In this document: piece after piece, positions 1-12,000 of the stretch
Numbering within the stretch: the first letter of the stretch is position 1
Layout: every line of letters starts with the position of its first letter
NCBI GenBank assembly: GCA_902806565.1
Contig: CADCXA010000027.1
Span: forward strand, 1,426,001 to 1,490,000
Direction: 5' to 3'
DNA length: 64,000 nt
Source: Hypoxylon rubiginosum
Lineage: Eukaryota > Ascomycota > Sordariomycetes > Xylariales > Hypoxylaceae
Notes under the pieces: generated by a model
What the model was told of the DNA's origin: nothing
The model's database searches: none
What the model saw: only the letters and a program-made list of their open reading frames with translations
Program-made: the position numbers and the translations under genes

Positions 1-1708
1 GGTAGTTCAAGCTCGTCCTGATATCTAGACGCATGTGGTTCTTTATCAAGAATCCACATGCGATTCATGCGACGTTCTATGGAGGTCTCGATGGTGGGCG
101 TCGAGGCCCGGATATAGCCGAGCTATCTTGATAGGAGGCGAGCGTAGTACTAATAGTTGTCTAGCAGGAGAATGACCTAAGATTTTTCCCGAGGGAGTAG
201 TCATCCGGCGATAATGGAAGCATTGCTTGAGGTGCATACTCTAGAAAAAGGTCATCGTGATTAATAAAACCAATATCAAACCGGTAATTCTATGACTATG
301 AGGTAAGCTGGAGAGAGATGTTGGCTGGAGATGTTCCCATGTCAGTACCTGAATTGGCCCGCCAATGGCAATTCAATACCGAACAAACCGTTAATTAGGA
401 ATATAAACCCCATATCTGTGTAATGATGTGTATAATACCATGGATGGCTATATTCCGTATCGCCTGCAGGGCTTTGCTGTCCTACCGAGGCATACATCCA
501 TACATACGATACATACGAGATAACAAGGTAGGTCGTAATGAAAGTATTACTTCGCCTTGAGTTGGTGGGGAACTACATAGCCACGAGGGGTCTACGGCGC
601 CCACAAGGTTGTCGTAGTTCTACTAGGTCTATTAGGTCTATTAGGTACGAGGCAAATCTGGAGTAGATACTGCCTGAATTCCAGCTTGATATTGGGCCAA
701 CAAAGTCAATTCCGTTCAACGATTTTAGGGTTTCCTGTGTTAACTTTGCCTTCGTACCAACAGCTATAGTTAGGGGAGCAAGCCCATTTGTTAATAGAGT
801 TGACTCTCGTGACCGTTATTGTAACCGTGGCCCGTAACGGTGACCACGCCTCGATATATCGACGATGCTATGACGATGGCTCAGCAACAGATGAGGAGTT
901 CCAGGTCATCGAATGAGCCATGTAAATGTTAGTGTTTGGCCGGTTGTTGCGTATAGACGTCAACACCTGACTGAGGTCTCGAGGGTCGATACGTGTAAAG
1001 AAAAAGAATGATCCATCCGAAGACTGCGGCCAAGGGATACTACAATGCATAGCCGCCCCCTGTCGCCAGTAGCAACAGCGCCGGAAAGCCGCTGCGCCAA
1101 GTCGATTCCATAGGCTCTTAGGCAGGCAGATGGCCGGGGTGGGTATTAGGTGGGTTAGCGCTACTGTCGCTTGGTGTCGCTGGTGGAGGTGGCAGAGGTG
1201 GATGCGTCTTCTGTGTGGCACAAGGCCGGCGTTGTCGATCCACTGGGGCGGCTCAGCGTTTTTTCTTTCTTTCTTTTCCTTCTGTTTTTTCGCCAGAGTT
1301 CGATACGGTCCGAGAATGTACTAGGATTTCTTAGGGAGGCACTAACGCTTAACGGTTTAACCTGCCCAGTACGTAACGCAAAACACATGCAAGTACACCA
1401 TATGCGATGTGCATGTGCAGGGAACATAGAAGACAATTGATTCCACCGCTTTGCGCAGCCACCGCAAGTCCAAAGTCAATACACGTACATATAATTCTAC
1501 AACACCTCCTCTTCTCGTCTCTCGCATTACTTTCTCAAACATAACTCAACCAAATCACCAGAAACTCAACATACCAGACAAAGAATCTATCAACAAACCC
1601 GTCTCTTACCTTATCGTAAAGCAAACATCCAACTTTCTGTCAGAAGGCAGATATCAGGCATTAGCCACCCAAGTCTGAAGAGACATATTCTACGCTGCAA
1701 CTGCAAAT
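1..1708. other. Gene-free left edge and calcipressin upstream region
   Basis: No coding region is convincing here. Short open frames overlap on both strands around 868-1436, several begin at GTG or TTG, and none matches a known family. A pyrimidine-rich tract lies at 1260-1290. The last 250 bases before the calcipressin ATG are C/A-rich and look like a fungal 5' leader. Confidence 0.5.
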
Positions 1709-2497
1709 ATGTCAGGATCTCTATCACCCACATCAACTCCCTCCTCGCCGTCAAGGCCCATAATGGAGCGTCGCGGCTCGTCCACGACTCTATCCCTAGA
1801 CCTGTCAACCTTACCACCGCCCTCACAACCGACGCCGCCTACCAACACCCTCCTCATCACCAACCTAAACGACACCGAGATCTTCCGCCCCGATAACCTT
1901 CAAACACTTCGCGAGCTAATCCAGGCCACGGCGCCGATATATACGTGGTCACCGCTGAAGTCGTTCCGCCGGATCGTAGTATCCTTCTTCGACGAGCAGA
2001 CCGCTATCCGGATACGGTCGGTATGGGACGGCGAGACCATCATGGGCGAGCGGTGTCGCGTCTACTTCGGGCAGCCCACACCCCTCGACCTGCTGGACAA
2101 CGACGGCCACCTCAAGCTGCCCGACGCCGGCAAGCTTTTCTTCATCAGCCCCCCGCCCTCGCCGCCCCACGGCTGGGAGATGAAGCTGGAGGACGCGCCG
2201 AACAAGCAAGTCCACGCCGAGGACCTGGCCGACGCGCTCGCCAAGCTGCGCCACCAGGCCGCCCCCGCCGATATCTCACCCGTCTCACCCGTAGACGCCG
2301 GATCTACGGTGCTCAGGAGTAGGAGCAGAAGTAGCACCCTGATCTACCAGCCGTCAGAGCATGGCGGTAGCCCGAATCTACCTAGTATTTCGGTCGACGA
2401 TATAACAGATTCGCCCGTATCATTGAGTCCCGTGGCGACTGACAACGGCCCGATCAAGGCGCATACGTCCCGCCCGCCTGTCGAGCTTATGGAATAG
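1709..2497 (+). CDS. rcn1: Calcipressin (regulator of calcineurin, RCAN/Rcn1 family)
   Basis: Single-exon gene, 262 aa. Calcipressins bind calcineurin and tune Ca2+/calcineurin signalling in the cytosol. The N-terminal part has an RRM-like fold: strand TLLITNLNDTEIF near residue 47, then RRIVVSFFDEQTAIRIR near 86. The family signature FFISPPPSPPHGW lies near residues 144-156; it matches the FLISPPxSPP box, whose serines are phosphorylated in relatives. Near residue 227 the segment PSISVD resembles a PxIxIT calcineurin-docking site. The start is the first in-frame ATG and fits the usual N-terminus. The middle of the gene (2090-2280) is very GC-rich, which opens long shadow frames on both strands. 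The next gene (3256-5092) is convergent. Family assignment is firm; the docking site is inferred. Confidence 0.93.
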   Translation: MSGSLSPTSTPSSPSRPIMERRGSSTTLSLDLSTLPPPSQPTPPTNTLLITNLNDTEIFRPDNLQTLRELIQATAPIYTWSPLKSFRRIVVSFFDEQTAIRIRSVWDGETIMGERCRVYFGQPTPLDLLDNDGHLKLPDAGKLFFISPPPSPPHGWEMKLEDAPNKQVHAEDLADALAKLRHQAAPADISPVSPVDAGSTVLRSRSRSSTLIYQPSEHGGSPNLPSISVDDITDSPVSLSPVATDNGPIKAHTSRPPVELME

Positions 2498-3255
2498 GAA
2501 TTCCGTCGAATGAGGCTTGAGGATAGCAGGGGCTGAAGAAAAGGAAAAGTTGCATTCAATATTTATTTCCCTTACAGTTCGGGTAGTATGGCGCTACGGA
2601 TGGGTCATTATATTGCTACATGAGTCTAGGTCGATAACTCCTAATCACCACGGGCATAGCATCGTCTTTCATATCAGGGGGTTTCGGCCATGGCATTGTC
2701 ACACCAGGCGCCTTCAGAGGAGGTAGAATACGCTAAGCGTCACTGTCACTGCACAACATATATTGGAAGAAATCGGACGGACGCGCCGAGAAGTTGAAGA
2801 GCGTTTGGCTTGTAGAATATCCGATGGAACCCAAAAGTTCCTACTACTAAACAAACATGAAAACGTATACAAAACGGGATTTTTCCTGCGTTTCTGAAGT
2901 TTGCGGGGGATTGTGACGCCGTGGCCTAAGCCACTTAGAAACTTGTTCAAATGGAATGGATCCCTTGCAGATCCGATCCTCCCGCAAGATCAGAGTTGTG
3001 TATTTGGATAGGTACAGCCAAGTTTCAAACATTCAATAATATACCTAGGTAATCAAACATTATCCGCGTACCTCGCACAAAGATACTATCCTCGTCAGTT
3101 GCCAAGGTGATCCGCTGACAAACACAGGCTGTAAAGGAGATGACGCCAGTGCAGTACGTTGTACTATATACTTTGACGGGATAGGGGGGAGGTGCTTACA
3201 GAGGTACCTTAGTCACTCACGATACATAGATCTAGGTAAGCCAATACATAAAAGG
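2498..3255. other. Convergent intergenic region
   Basis: 3' flanks of the calcipressin gene (+) and the MpaB-like gene (-). No supported gene. It contains one ACCTAGGT palindrome at 3043-3050. Confidence 0.5.
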
Positions 3256-5092
3256 CTAGCTCGCCAGCCACCCCACAGCTCTGACAAGACACCACGCGGA
3301 GGCGCCAGCAAGGGTGGCGAACGTGAGTAACGAGATCAAGGCCGTACGTTCGATCCTGCCGAGCTTCTTCGACGCGGGTGGCGCTGAGCCCCGGCCCGTC
3401 GATGGTCTTTCGAGCAAGGGGATGTACTTGAAGTTGAACTTGGTCGTATAGCCCAGCGCCCCCTTGGACTTGTCGTATAGGAGGATCTTGTAGAGCGCCT
3501 TGCGAACCAACTGCAGAAGAGGTCAAACCGGTAAGAGAAGAAAGGGTAGTTCGGTTGCACTCGGTAGCTTCGGGACCGGAGTTTACGGGGGAATGGAAGA
3601 GGAGGAAGAGGAGGAGGGATTGGAAGCGAGGCGCAGACCACTTAGTCACGCACGCGCACCGGCACCGTGGGAGGAATGTGTACAAAATAACCACGAACGA
3701 TCGTCTTCCCGCCAGAGGGAAGAATTGGTCCCGGTGCCTTGCAGCGTGCTTCTCCTCTTCCCAGAAAACTTGACAAGCTTTCGGATGGTAGGAGTCGAAG
3801 TGGAACCTCCATGAGAAGAAGAAGAGGAAAGAAAGAAAACACAGCCCCCGTCACGAGATACAGGGGCGAAACTCGGAGATGAGGCTGTCTCTCTCTCGCT
3901 CACCTTGATGTTTCGCTCGTCCAGGTAGCCGACGCTGCGGTTGACGTAGCTGATGGTCATGAAGAGGAGGCACTGCCCGGCCACGAGCGCGAAGTAGAAG
4001 GGGCTCGGCCGCGGTACGGCTAATGCTTGCGCCAGCTCGCCGCCGTTGAGCCAGTGCGCCTGGGCGCACAGGAACTCCCTCGACGCGTACGTCGGCGGCT
4101 GGCCCTGCAGGCCAGCGAGGATGTTGTTGGCGAGGTTTTGCGACGCCCTGCTAGGCCTGATCTCGGCCACTAGCAGCGACTCCATCATGCGCCTGGCCGA
4201 CGCCGGCGTCGCCATCCAGGCGTGCGGCGCGCCCATCAGGTACGCGACGTAGCGCCACAGCGCGAGGTAATCGGCGATTTCTTGGTTGCGCAGGACGATG
4301 CCTTGCCGCGGCAGGCCCATCCACACCAGCGCGGCCGAGAAGGTACTAATAGTACCAATGCAGTCGAGGTCGTTGATCGGCACGCCGTATTTATGTACGT
4401 CGTAATACGCGGGCCCCGCCTCCTCGGCCATCCGCGTGACGCGCCGGCGCACCGACGCGTGCAGGAGGCGCACCCGGACCGAGTCCGCGAAGCCGTCGCC
4501 GCCGGGCTGTACGGATTCCAGGTCGCGGGTCACGTTGAGGGTGTGCTGCGTGGTCTCGAGCAGGCGGCGGCGGACGACGTCGACGCCGAATCCCCCGGTG
4601 CGGTCGAGCGTCTCGACGGTGCGGCCGCTTCCCATGCCGCCTAGCAATGAGAGGAACGTCAACTAAGCCGTCGTGTTAACTAGGGTCTTTGTCTCGGGTT
4701 TCGTTTTCGCTCACAGCCGTGATAGCCGGGCCTCCGTAACGATAAAACACCTTCTGGCCCCTTTCTATCTGCTCCCAGTCGACCCAGTCCGGAACGGTAT
4801 GAATCTCATCCCATAGTCTCCCAATTTTCGTATCGGTAGCTGCGTGTTTTTCTAGTAATTCATAGAGGTCCCTTCTCGATTTCTTCTCCGTCGGCGGCTC
4901 ATCGCTGTCCTGTTTGGGTAAGTCTCTACTATACGGCGGTGGTGAGATCTCATCTAGCCTCTCAACGGCCTCCGTGGCTACTGTATCATATGTGTGTATA
5001 AGGGGCTCGAGGTCTTCTGGCGTGAGATGTTCTGGTGTCCACTTGAACTTGACTCCCCAGTGCTGTTGCCAACCGTATCTGCTAGGTTTCAT
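3256..5092 (-). CDS. MpaB-like ER-bound oxygenase / rubber-oxygenase (DUF2236) family protein
   Basis: Three exons, read from high to low coordinate: 5092-4715, 4662-3904, 3510-3256; 463 aa. Both junctions are phase 0 with gtgagc donors; the introns are 52 bp and 393 bp. The first join gives GGPAITA-LTFLSLLGGMG, continuous with the family. Conserved features are the RVRLLHASVRRRV helix with its His, DVHKYGVPINDLDCIGT, and WRYVAYLMG. The C-terminal exon ends in a hydrophobic segment (LISLLTFATLAGASAWCLV), a likely membrane anchor. Relatives include the mycophenolic acid enzyme MpaB', which cleaves prenyl chains, and bacterial latex oxygenase; the substrate here is unknown. No biosynthetic genes lie nearby. 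The ATG at 5092 is the start; the frame stays open upstream only as far as a GTG at 5110. Confidence 0.85.
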
Positions 5093-5807
5093 ATTAGTTT
5101 GCGTGAACACCGTAATTTACTTATTGAGGTGAGACGAGGAGGCGAGTTCATGTTGGTTTTCTAATGCCTACCTAGATCATATAATCGAATAAAGGGTGGT
5201 TTAGATGAACTTAAAAGTCGAGTCATGACATAGGGATTAGACTTAGGTATGGATGAATACATAATCAATAGTAGAAAAAGCTAACAAGGAATAAATGCTT
5301 TGTGGGCATATGAATTCAGTATTCTATAAGGATAACAGGTAGCTACAATTATAATTTCAGTTTGCTCGCAGAGATATAGGATGAGTCCGTTCTGATACGT
5401 TTTTACTATCTATCAGTACTTACATGTAGTTCGAAGTAGCAAACTTCTCGAGTAGCGTTCCTTTACCATTGCTATCGCCAAGCTATGAATATCCTGACGT
5501 CGTTGAGAAGGGTCGAGGAGTCGAGTACGGCTGGTACGTAGATAGGTCCCTTTCCCCACCCCCACACAACCTTCAAGATCTGTGGAACGCTGTACCTAGG
5601 TATAAATTGCCCACCTGCCCACTAGGCCAGTAGGCCTGTGCTTTTATGCAGCTGAGCCGTGTACCCCACCGTAAAAGATCGGAAGGGTCGCTAGCTTGGC
5701 TCCTTGGCCCGTCCAATTTGAGGCGAGAAAACTTCGAAGATTATTTCCAGTGTTTGAAGACCATTGCCTTCCTTCGCGACAACTTCGCAACTCCACGCTT
5801 CAAGAGT
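5093..5807. other. Divergent promoter region, MpaB-like / RRG9
   Basis: Intergenic region between divergent genes, AT-rich in the middle. It holds an ACCTAGGT palindrome at 5594-5601. An in-frame ATG at 5646 could extend RRG9 by 54 codons. Confidence 0.45.
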
Positions 5808-6761
5808 ATGATGAGTTGTTCTTGTCGCACAGCACCTCTAAGGCTGTTCATACAAGGTCTCACAGAACTTCGGTTGTCTAGTTCCACCGCGTCGACAACA
5901 TGGCGATTCCAACCACGATACCAAAAAGCTGCTGCTTGTCACTTTTCCCGGCCCTATAGTGCTACCACAGCATTAGGCTTCTCATGGCAAAGGTCAAGGG
6001 AATCAGCCTCCAACCCCAAGGTATCCGATCAAGCTTCAGAAGTTGTGCAACAGAAACAACAGGACGATGTCACGTCAGACCAACCTAGCGATAGCGCGAG
6101 GCCAGTCGAGATTCCGACGGCAGATCTAGACCAGGCGGAACGCGAAGGCGTTGTCTACTCGTATAAGCCGCCCCCTATCTACGAAATTGAAGAGCTGGAA
6201 CATACCGACTTCGGAAGGGGAGAGCAGAGAGAACCCCGTCCCCGAGGTGGGAGGTTGTTTCGAAAGGTGGAGCGGGTGGGTAGAGACAAAGCGAAGCCAA
6301 ATAAGGTAACGGAGAAGGAAAAGGGCGAGTCCTGGACGGCCACGAAGAAGGAGGAGTGGCAGGTGCAGAAGTCGGCCCTGCAGCAAAAGTTCCCGACGGG
6401 GTGGTCGCCGCGCAAGCGGCTGTCGCCGGACGCGCTGGACGGGATCCGGGCGCTGCACGCGCAGTTCCCCGAGGACTACACGACGGAGGTGCTGGCGGCC
6501 AAGTTCGAGGTGTCGCCCGAGGCCATCCGCCGCATTCTCCGCAGCCGCTGGACCCCCCGCCCGGACGAGGAGGAGGACCGCCAGGCGCGCTGGTTCAACC
6601 GCGGCAAGAACATCTGGTCCCAGCTGGCCGCCATCGGCCGGAAGCCCCCCCGCCGCTGGCGCAAGGAGGGTATTGTTAGAGATCCCGTCTGGAATGAGCC
6701 CAGGGGACCCCGGACGCAGCCTCCGAGGCAGCGGCACTCGCATAGATCCGAGTCTGAATAA
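5808..6761 (+). CDS. rrg9: Mitochondrial RRG9/neugrin-like protein (required for respiratory growth 9)
   Basis: Single exon, 317 aa from the ATG at 5808 (a second ATG follows at 5811). The N-terminus is rich in Arg, Ser and Ala with no acidic residue for about 50 positions, as in a mitochondrial presequence; this is why 5808 was preferred over the in-frame ATG at 5646. The conserved neugrin/RRG9 domain is in the C-terminal third: FPTGWSPRKRLSPDALDGIR, then a helix-turn-helix-like stretch FEVSPEAIRRILRSRW, then RWFNRGKNIWSQL. In yeast the protein is needed to keep the mitochondrial genome and respire. The middle (about residues 80-180) is charged and low in complexity. Strong GC bias between 6340 and 6660 gives long antisense frames that are not genes. 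Confidence 0.88.
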   Translation: MMSCSCRTAPLRLFIQGLTELRLSSSTASTTWRFQPRYQKAAACHFSRPYSATTALGFSWQRSRESASNPKVSDQASEVVQQKQQDDVTSDQPSDSARPVEIPTADLDQAEREGVVYSYKPPPIYEIEELEHTDFGRGEQREPRPRGGRLFRKVERVGRDKAKPNKVTEKEKGESWTATKKEEWQVQKSALQQKFPTGWSPRKRLSPDALDGIRALHAQFPEDYTTEVLAAKFEVSPEAIRRILRSRWTPRPDEEEDRQARWFNRGKNIWSQLAAIGRKPPRRWRKEGIVRDPVWNEPRGPRTQPPRQRHSHRSESE

Positions 6762-8995
6762 ATAGGAATGCCTTGGATCGAGGCTTACGTCCATTCACAT
6801 CTACATCTATACTCTACTCCGTACATAATAAGGGCATCACCTGGCTTTGGCATCAATTGCTTCTCTAGCTTGGCAAGTCTTGGTTCTGGTTGCAGCTCAT
6901 TGGTTACGAGAATGTTCCAAAAAGGGATGAAAATCAGAATGGAAAGGTTTCTCGTATAATTGGGAGATCTTTAATGCACAATTGGGTCTAAAGTTCTGGG
7001 CAGTCGATAATGACACCTCATGTCCTACTCGCTCAATCCTCGAAGTATTGGGTATTGGGTATTGTGTTAATGGTCACAATGCAATTGTTGAACATTTCTT
7101 CACCCTTGGAGCGATGAGAGAATCGCCTGACAACATCCCTTGAAACGCAATGAAAATCATTGCTTCTATTCACAGAGTTATCGGCGAAGATGAAGGCTTG
7201 TGCAATAGTGCATGGTGATAACACCGGGTTGTACCAAACCGAATTGGAATCAGTTTCATGCCTTAAATACGTGCCGGGTTCTCCTAAGACTGTGATAAGA
7301 GATGGTTACAGTAACACCGCAACCCTTCCAGTGAATACTACGATAAGAGATGATACCTAATACGAAGTGCCTGGATTCGATACGCGTAGCCGTCTGGTAA
7401 GTTGTTCCCGAGATTCAGCACGTAATATGCAAAACTACCTAGGTGGCTCATCTGTAATCTGGAAACTGGCTAACAGCACGGTAACTCAGATCCAGACTGT
7501 CGGATCACCAATATGAGTGAATTATGGATTTTCAATGCGTTCAAAAGGCTTAGATGGCGGAAACATGCATATGCGTTCTGGCATTGCACGAACCCCCCCG
7601 AGGTGATAGGGTGATAGGGTGACGGGGTGACGGGGTGACTGTGATGGGAAAAAGATAGGTGAGAAATTCTTGGGTGATATCTTCGGGGAACTTCAGGGGT
7701 CCCCTGACGATTCTTGCTGCATGGGTAGGGGCGGATTATCGCCCGTGCCCGTGCGTAGGCTTGCATTACCGAATATGGCCATAGTCAGTGTAGGTTAAGA
7801 TAGTACCGGCGATTCGGCACCTCTTCATGATGTGATAGGAGTGTCTCTCAGTTTCCAACTAAATTGAATTCGAACCTACATATGTAGTGATCTATAGATG
7901 AGCATAAATTCTGAAAGCAAAGGGGTATAACCCTAATTATAGAATTTCGGCAGATAAGAGATGAAGAAGATTGTGGGTTGGTAACACAGAAGACACTGGA
8001 AAAATACATAGTAAGGGTGGAGATTGAACATTATGTTGTGTCCCCTGTCAACTTGCAGCCTCAAGAAGTTAGAGCTGCATTCGGACTAGGCAAAGCAGGG
8101 TAGCCACCTCTAACAGAAACCCATCACACTGAAAGTAGCTTAGACGATCCGTAAAAATCCAGGCACCACCCAATAAGAATCACTTTTCGGTTTCTCCCCG
8201 TTAACAATCCTGGTCCCCTTCTCTTGACGATTTGCTGCAAGCAAAAACAAACCAATAAACCCACATTGAAAGAAAGTCTCTCGCAATGGCAGAATGGTAC
8301 TACTACATAGTACTACCGTATGGGAGGTTGGGGTTTGGGTTCCCACTCGAGACCCGAATTCTCACCTGTGACCTTTCTACACCTTCTCTTCTCTCCACTT
8401 GCAAAGAGCTCTTCGAGTTATTCCGAACAGTCTACACTCTGAAAGGACTATCATGCTTCGAATATCCTTCTCCCTATTGATACCTATCCTTAGGCACTCT
8501 TGATCCAAGTGTGAAGCGTTGGACACACGAGCCCTTCGTTGGCTCTTTTGTCCCTCTCTGCCTATCCTTCACCTTACCTCTATATGCAGTCCTAGACTTC
8601 CTCTCCAATTTTTTCTTTCGCGTCACTGTAAGTCATGAGCGACAATGACTCGCGGTGTAGCTTCCAATTGACTCGTGTCTAGCATTTGAACCTTTCAGCT
8701 TTCCCTTTGGTACTTCCAACCTAACCTAACTCCTAACTCCCATCCTCTCAAAGGCGAACACAAACACATTATATTGTTGTTCTTTGCTGGCTTATCTTCA
8801 CCTGGGCTCTAATTATATACGTCTTTTACGCCTTCTAGTCTAGAGGATCCTCACTCCCCCATGACACCTTACCTACGCATAGAAATCTCGAGCACTTTCA
8901 ACATCACTTGAAAGCGAAAGCAAGCTAGCTCTTTAGTTCGAAATCTCTAAGGTCTTATCGGCAATTCTTCTAGGAAAAAAACCAATGGCAATAAG
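6762..8995. other. Long intergenic region with MABP-like gene leader
   Basis: No gene supported across 2.2 kb. It contains an 8-bp tandem repeat (7602-7641), an ACCTAGGT palindrome (7437-7444), and a C/T-rich stretch from about 8360 to 8990 that is probably the promoter and 5' leader of the WD40 gene. A 13-codon uORF (8985-9023) overlaps the next start. Confidence 0.5.
7602..7641. repeat. 8-bp tandem repeat, five units
   Basis: Five head-to-tail units of GGTGAYRG type: two GGTGATAG, two GGTGACGG and one GGTGACTG. Intergenic, uninterrupted and short, so a simple minisatellite. Confidence 0.9.
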
Positions 8996-9023
8996 ATGGC
9001 CTGCACTCCTTCAAATCGACTAA
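8985..9023 (+). promoter_or_regulatory. uORF overlapping the MABP-like start codon
   Basis: A 12-residue uORF starts 11 nt upstream of the main ATG (8996), out of frame, and ends inside the main coding region. Its ATG has C at -3 and the main ATG has A at -3; both have G at +4. Leaky scanning would therefore favour the main start. That it regulates translation is an inference. Confidence 0.55.
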
Positions 9024-12000
9024 AACTAACACCGTCGAATTCGCCTTACCTCCCTCATCCTATTCGATCTCCTTATCGTGGCAGAGCTCCTGTAGAGCCT
9101 CGCCTATCTCTGAAACGGGTCGTCGGTACTACTTGCGCCTCGCCTACCGGCTTCGATGTCGTGAATTCCTCGTTTGCTTATATTGCTGGGGGAGCCGTGG
9201 TTGTGGTGGATGTAAATGGAGCCGAATATACCCAGCGCTTTTACAGAGCTCGCCCGACCGCGCTCCCTACCTACAATACTCCCCCGCTTCCTTACTCGCC
9301 GTCGACTCCTACGCAAACTCCAAAAGCGAACGACAGTCGAAATAGAATCTCGTTGCGAGAGTCAACCTTTAGCTCCCATGATTGGTCTGATTCCCCCACG
9401 TCATCCAAGACGTGGACCAGTCGAGAGCGCATCAAGGCCGCGACGTGTCTAGCTCTCAGCAAGGAGGGGAGATTTCTCGCCGTCGGCGAAACTGGCTACG
9501 CTCCACGGGTTCTCATCTTCAGTCTGGAGGACAACTCGTCAGATACTCCGCTTGTCTCTATTAGTGAGCATGCGCACGGAGTCAGGGCCGTTGCCTGGTC
9601 CCCCGACTCCAAGTATCTTGCCTCGCTCGGGTCTGCCAATGACGGTTTCCTCTATATATGGCGTATAGACCAGAAAACTGGTGCTGCAAAGCTGTTCCAG
9701 CAAAACAGATGCACATCTTACATCCGCGGCATGATATGGGTGGGCAGTAATTTGATTACTCTCGGGGTACGTCATGTTAAAGTCTGGAGGGTGGAAGATG
9801 GCCAGTCGACATCTCCCTTGAAGCAGAGATTCATTGGAGAGGCGACTACCGCCCCTCAACCGCATCAAAAGACGTTACCCGGTCGGAATGTTCTACTCGG
9901 TAACATGATAGAAGCTACCTTCTCGTGCGCCGCTGCTATCGACGATACGAAAGCCATCATCTGTTCTGAGACGGGAGATGTATGTCTATTCGACGACACC
10001 GATAAGCAGATGAAGTTGACTCATGTCCTCGAAAGTGGATTTGTGTCGACTTGTGTGGCGATCCGCGGGAACGTTGTCTATCTCGGTGGTAAATCGGGAA
10101 ATCTGACAACCCTGGATTTGGCGTCTTTTGTGAAATGCAGTCCGGATTCTCTACGCACAAGCATGGGCTCATTCGCAGGCCTTTTTGCCCTGGGGTTTCT
10201 GGAAGAGAACATGGTGACCGTTGACACTAAGCGGTCTATTCATATTTGGGGGTTTAATGAGGACGCAGGGGAACTGGACCTAAAGTCTCCTATTCCAATT
10301 CCAGGACATCAAGATTCGATTCTAGGCGTCGAGGCTCTTAGCCGACCGAATGTGCCAGGCGCCGACTTTTACAGCTGGTCCGGATCAGGACAAATCATAT
10401 TATGGGACGCGGAAGGGAATATCAAATGTTCTTTCCAAGCTCCACTGGAAGAAGCATGCTTCGAAGACGAGAGCGACCTCGTCAACCAATTGACCTTGGT
10501 GCGAGCCACCGATGGTGGCAGATTCTTCGTCACGGGCGATAAGCTAGGAGTTGTTAAGATCATTGACTTCTCAACCCTGGAGTGCGTGTCATCTATGAAA
10601 GCACACTCCTCTGATTGCCAATTCATCACTATTTACGAGGACAAGTCCAAATTCGTTATTGCAACTTGCGGTCGCGACCGTACGACACAGCTATTCCATA
10701 AGACGGCTGAAGGACAGTTTGAGCACTTCCAGACCCTCGAGTTTGCTGCTAGGGTGGTACAAGTACTCATTCCGTCGGCCGATCGGGTGATAACTTGTTC
10801 TCTAGACAGGACGTTACAGGTCCATGATCTAGTAACAAAAGATGGCGAGCCAGATGCCATGGCAGCCATTCCTTCGAGAACTCTTCCCTTAAAGGCCTCG
10901 CCATCATCAATGACGATGGGTGCTGACGGGAAATCATTATTCGTGTCTCTACTAGACCGGTCCATTTGTCTATATGACCTAGAGAGTGGAAAGCCTGCCA
11001 ATACATTTAAATGCATTGACGAAAGCGGAGCCGATCCTGTTGTTTTAGATTCCCTCACTGCCCGACCCGCGACCGAGAGAGAGCCCTCGTTCCTTCTAGG
11101 CATCTCAAATACGGACAAGTCGGTGAGGATATACGACGCACAAACAGGTACCTTCTTAGATCGTGAGTGGGGTCATACCGAGGCCATCAATGGCGTGGCA
11201 CTAGTTGAGGGAGACGGTAGTAAGCGAAGAATCGTGAGTGTTGGATCTGATGGCACCATCATGATTTGGGAGCTGGACCTGCAGGATCCGTCCTGGGGCT
11301 CTGCTACTCGTGATCCATCTCCGGTCAAGGACGGTTCTGCCATATCTCGACCCACACTTCGACGTGTTTTATCTAAAGCTGAACTGGCGGAATTTCAGCG
11401 ATCTTCGCCCTCGGGAGGACGACGGTCTCCCCCGAGGACGCTCTCGAAGCGAAGATCTATATACAGCCTGTCAACTGCATCATCTTCGAGAACGCTTGTT
11501 AGTGGGCTTCAGACTAGTCCCTCATTGGCAATTGCTGAGGATACACCGACGAGACGTCCGTCAGCTGATAGTCGGTGCCCAAGTCCACCAGCTAGCCCCA
11601 AGACGAGAGTGAGAAGACGTCCGTCACTACCGGCCCTCAACTCGGCAAAGACCAAAAGCACTAACAACTTGAGAGCATTTGGGTCGCTTAACATGGCTAC
11701 GGAGCAAGCTTGTCGGACACTCCGAGCCTACCGCAAGAAACTCTCTTCCACAGATCCCATTAGTCAGGAGGTCTTGGCTGAATTGGATCAAGAACTTCGT
11801 CTGACTGCAGTCGCGTTAGGCGACAGAGCTACGCGAAGCAAGGCTATGAGCGATACCATGCTAAATGGCCTCCTTGATCAATACTCGGAGCGATTAGTGG
11901 CTCTGCTGGACGAAAAGCTCCAACTGAATTACCGACCGCCTTCGGACCAAGAACCGGAGTCGCCAAAGTCACCTACATCACCCAGGAAGCGGCCTGGCTC

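Noticed and set aside
868..1436. Overlapping small frames at the left edge
   Set aside because: Non-ATG starts for some, overlap on both strands, no motifs, Arg/Ser/Trp-biased low-quality sequence.
6126..6794. 222-codon minus-strand open frame
   Set aside because: Shadow of rrg9; composition is Leu/Arg/Pro-rich with no recognisable domain.
7866..7890. TTCGAACC-like sequence considered as a tRNA B box
   Set aside because: No matching A box, acceptor stem or cloverleaf could be drawn around it on either strand.
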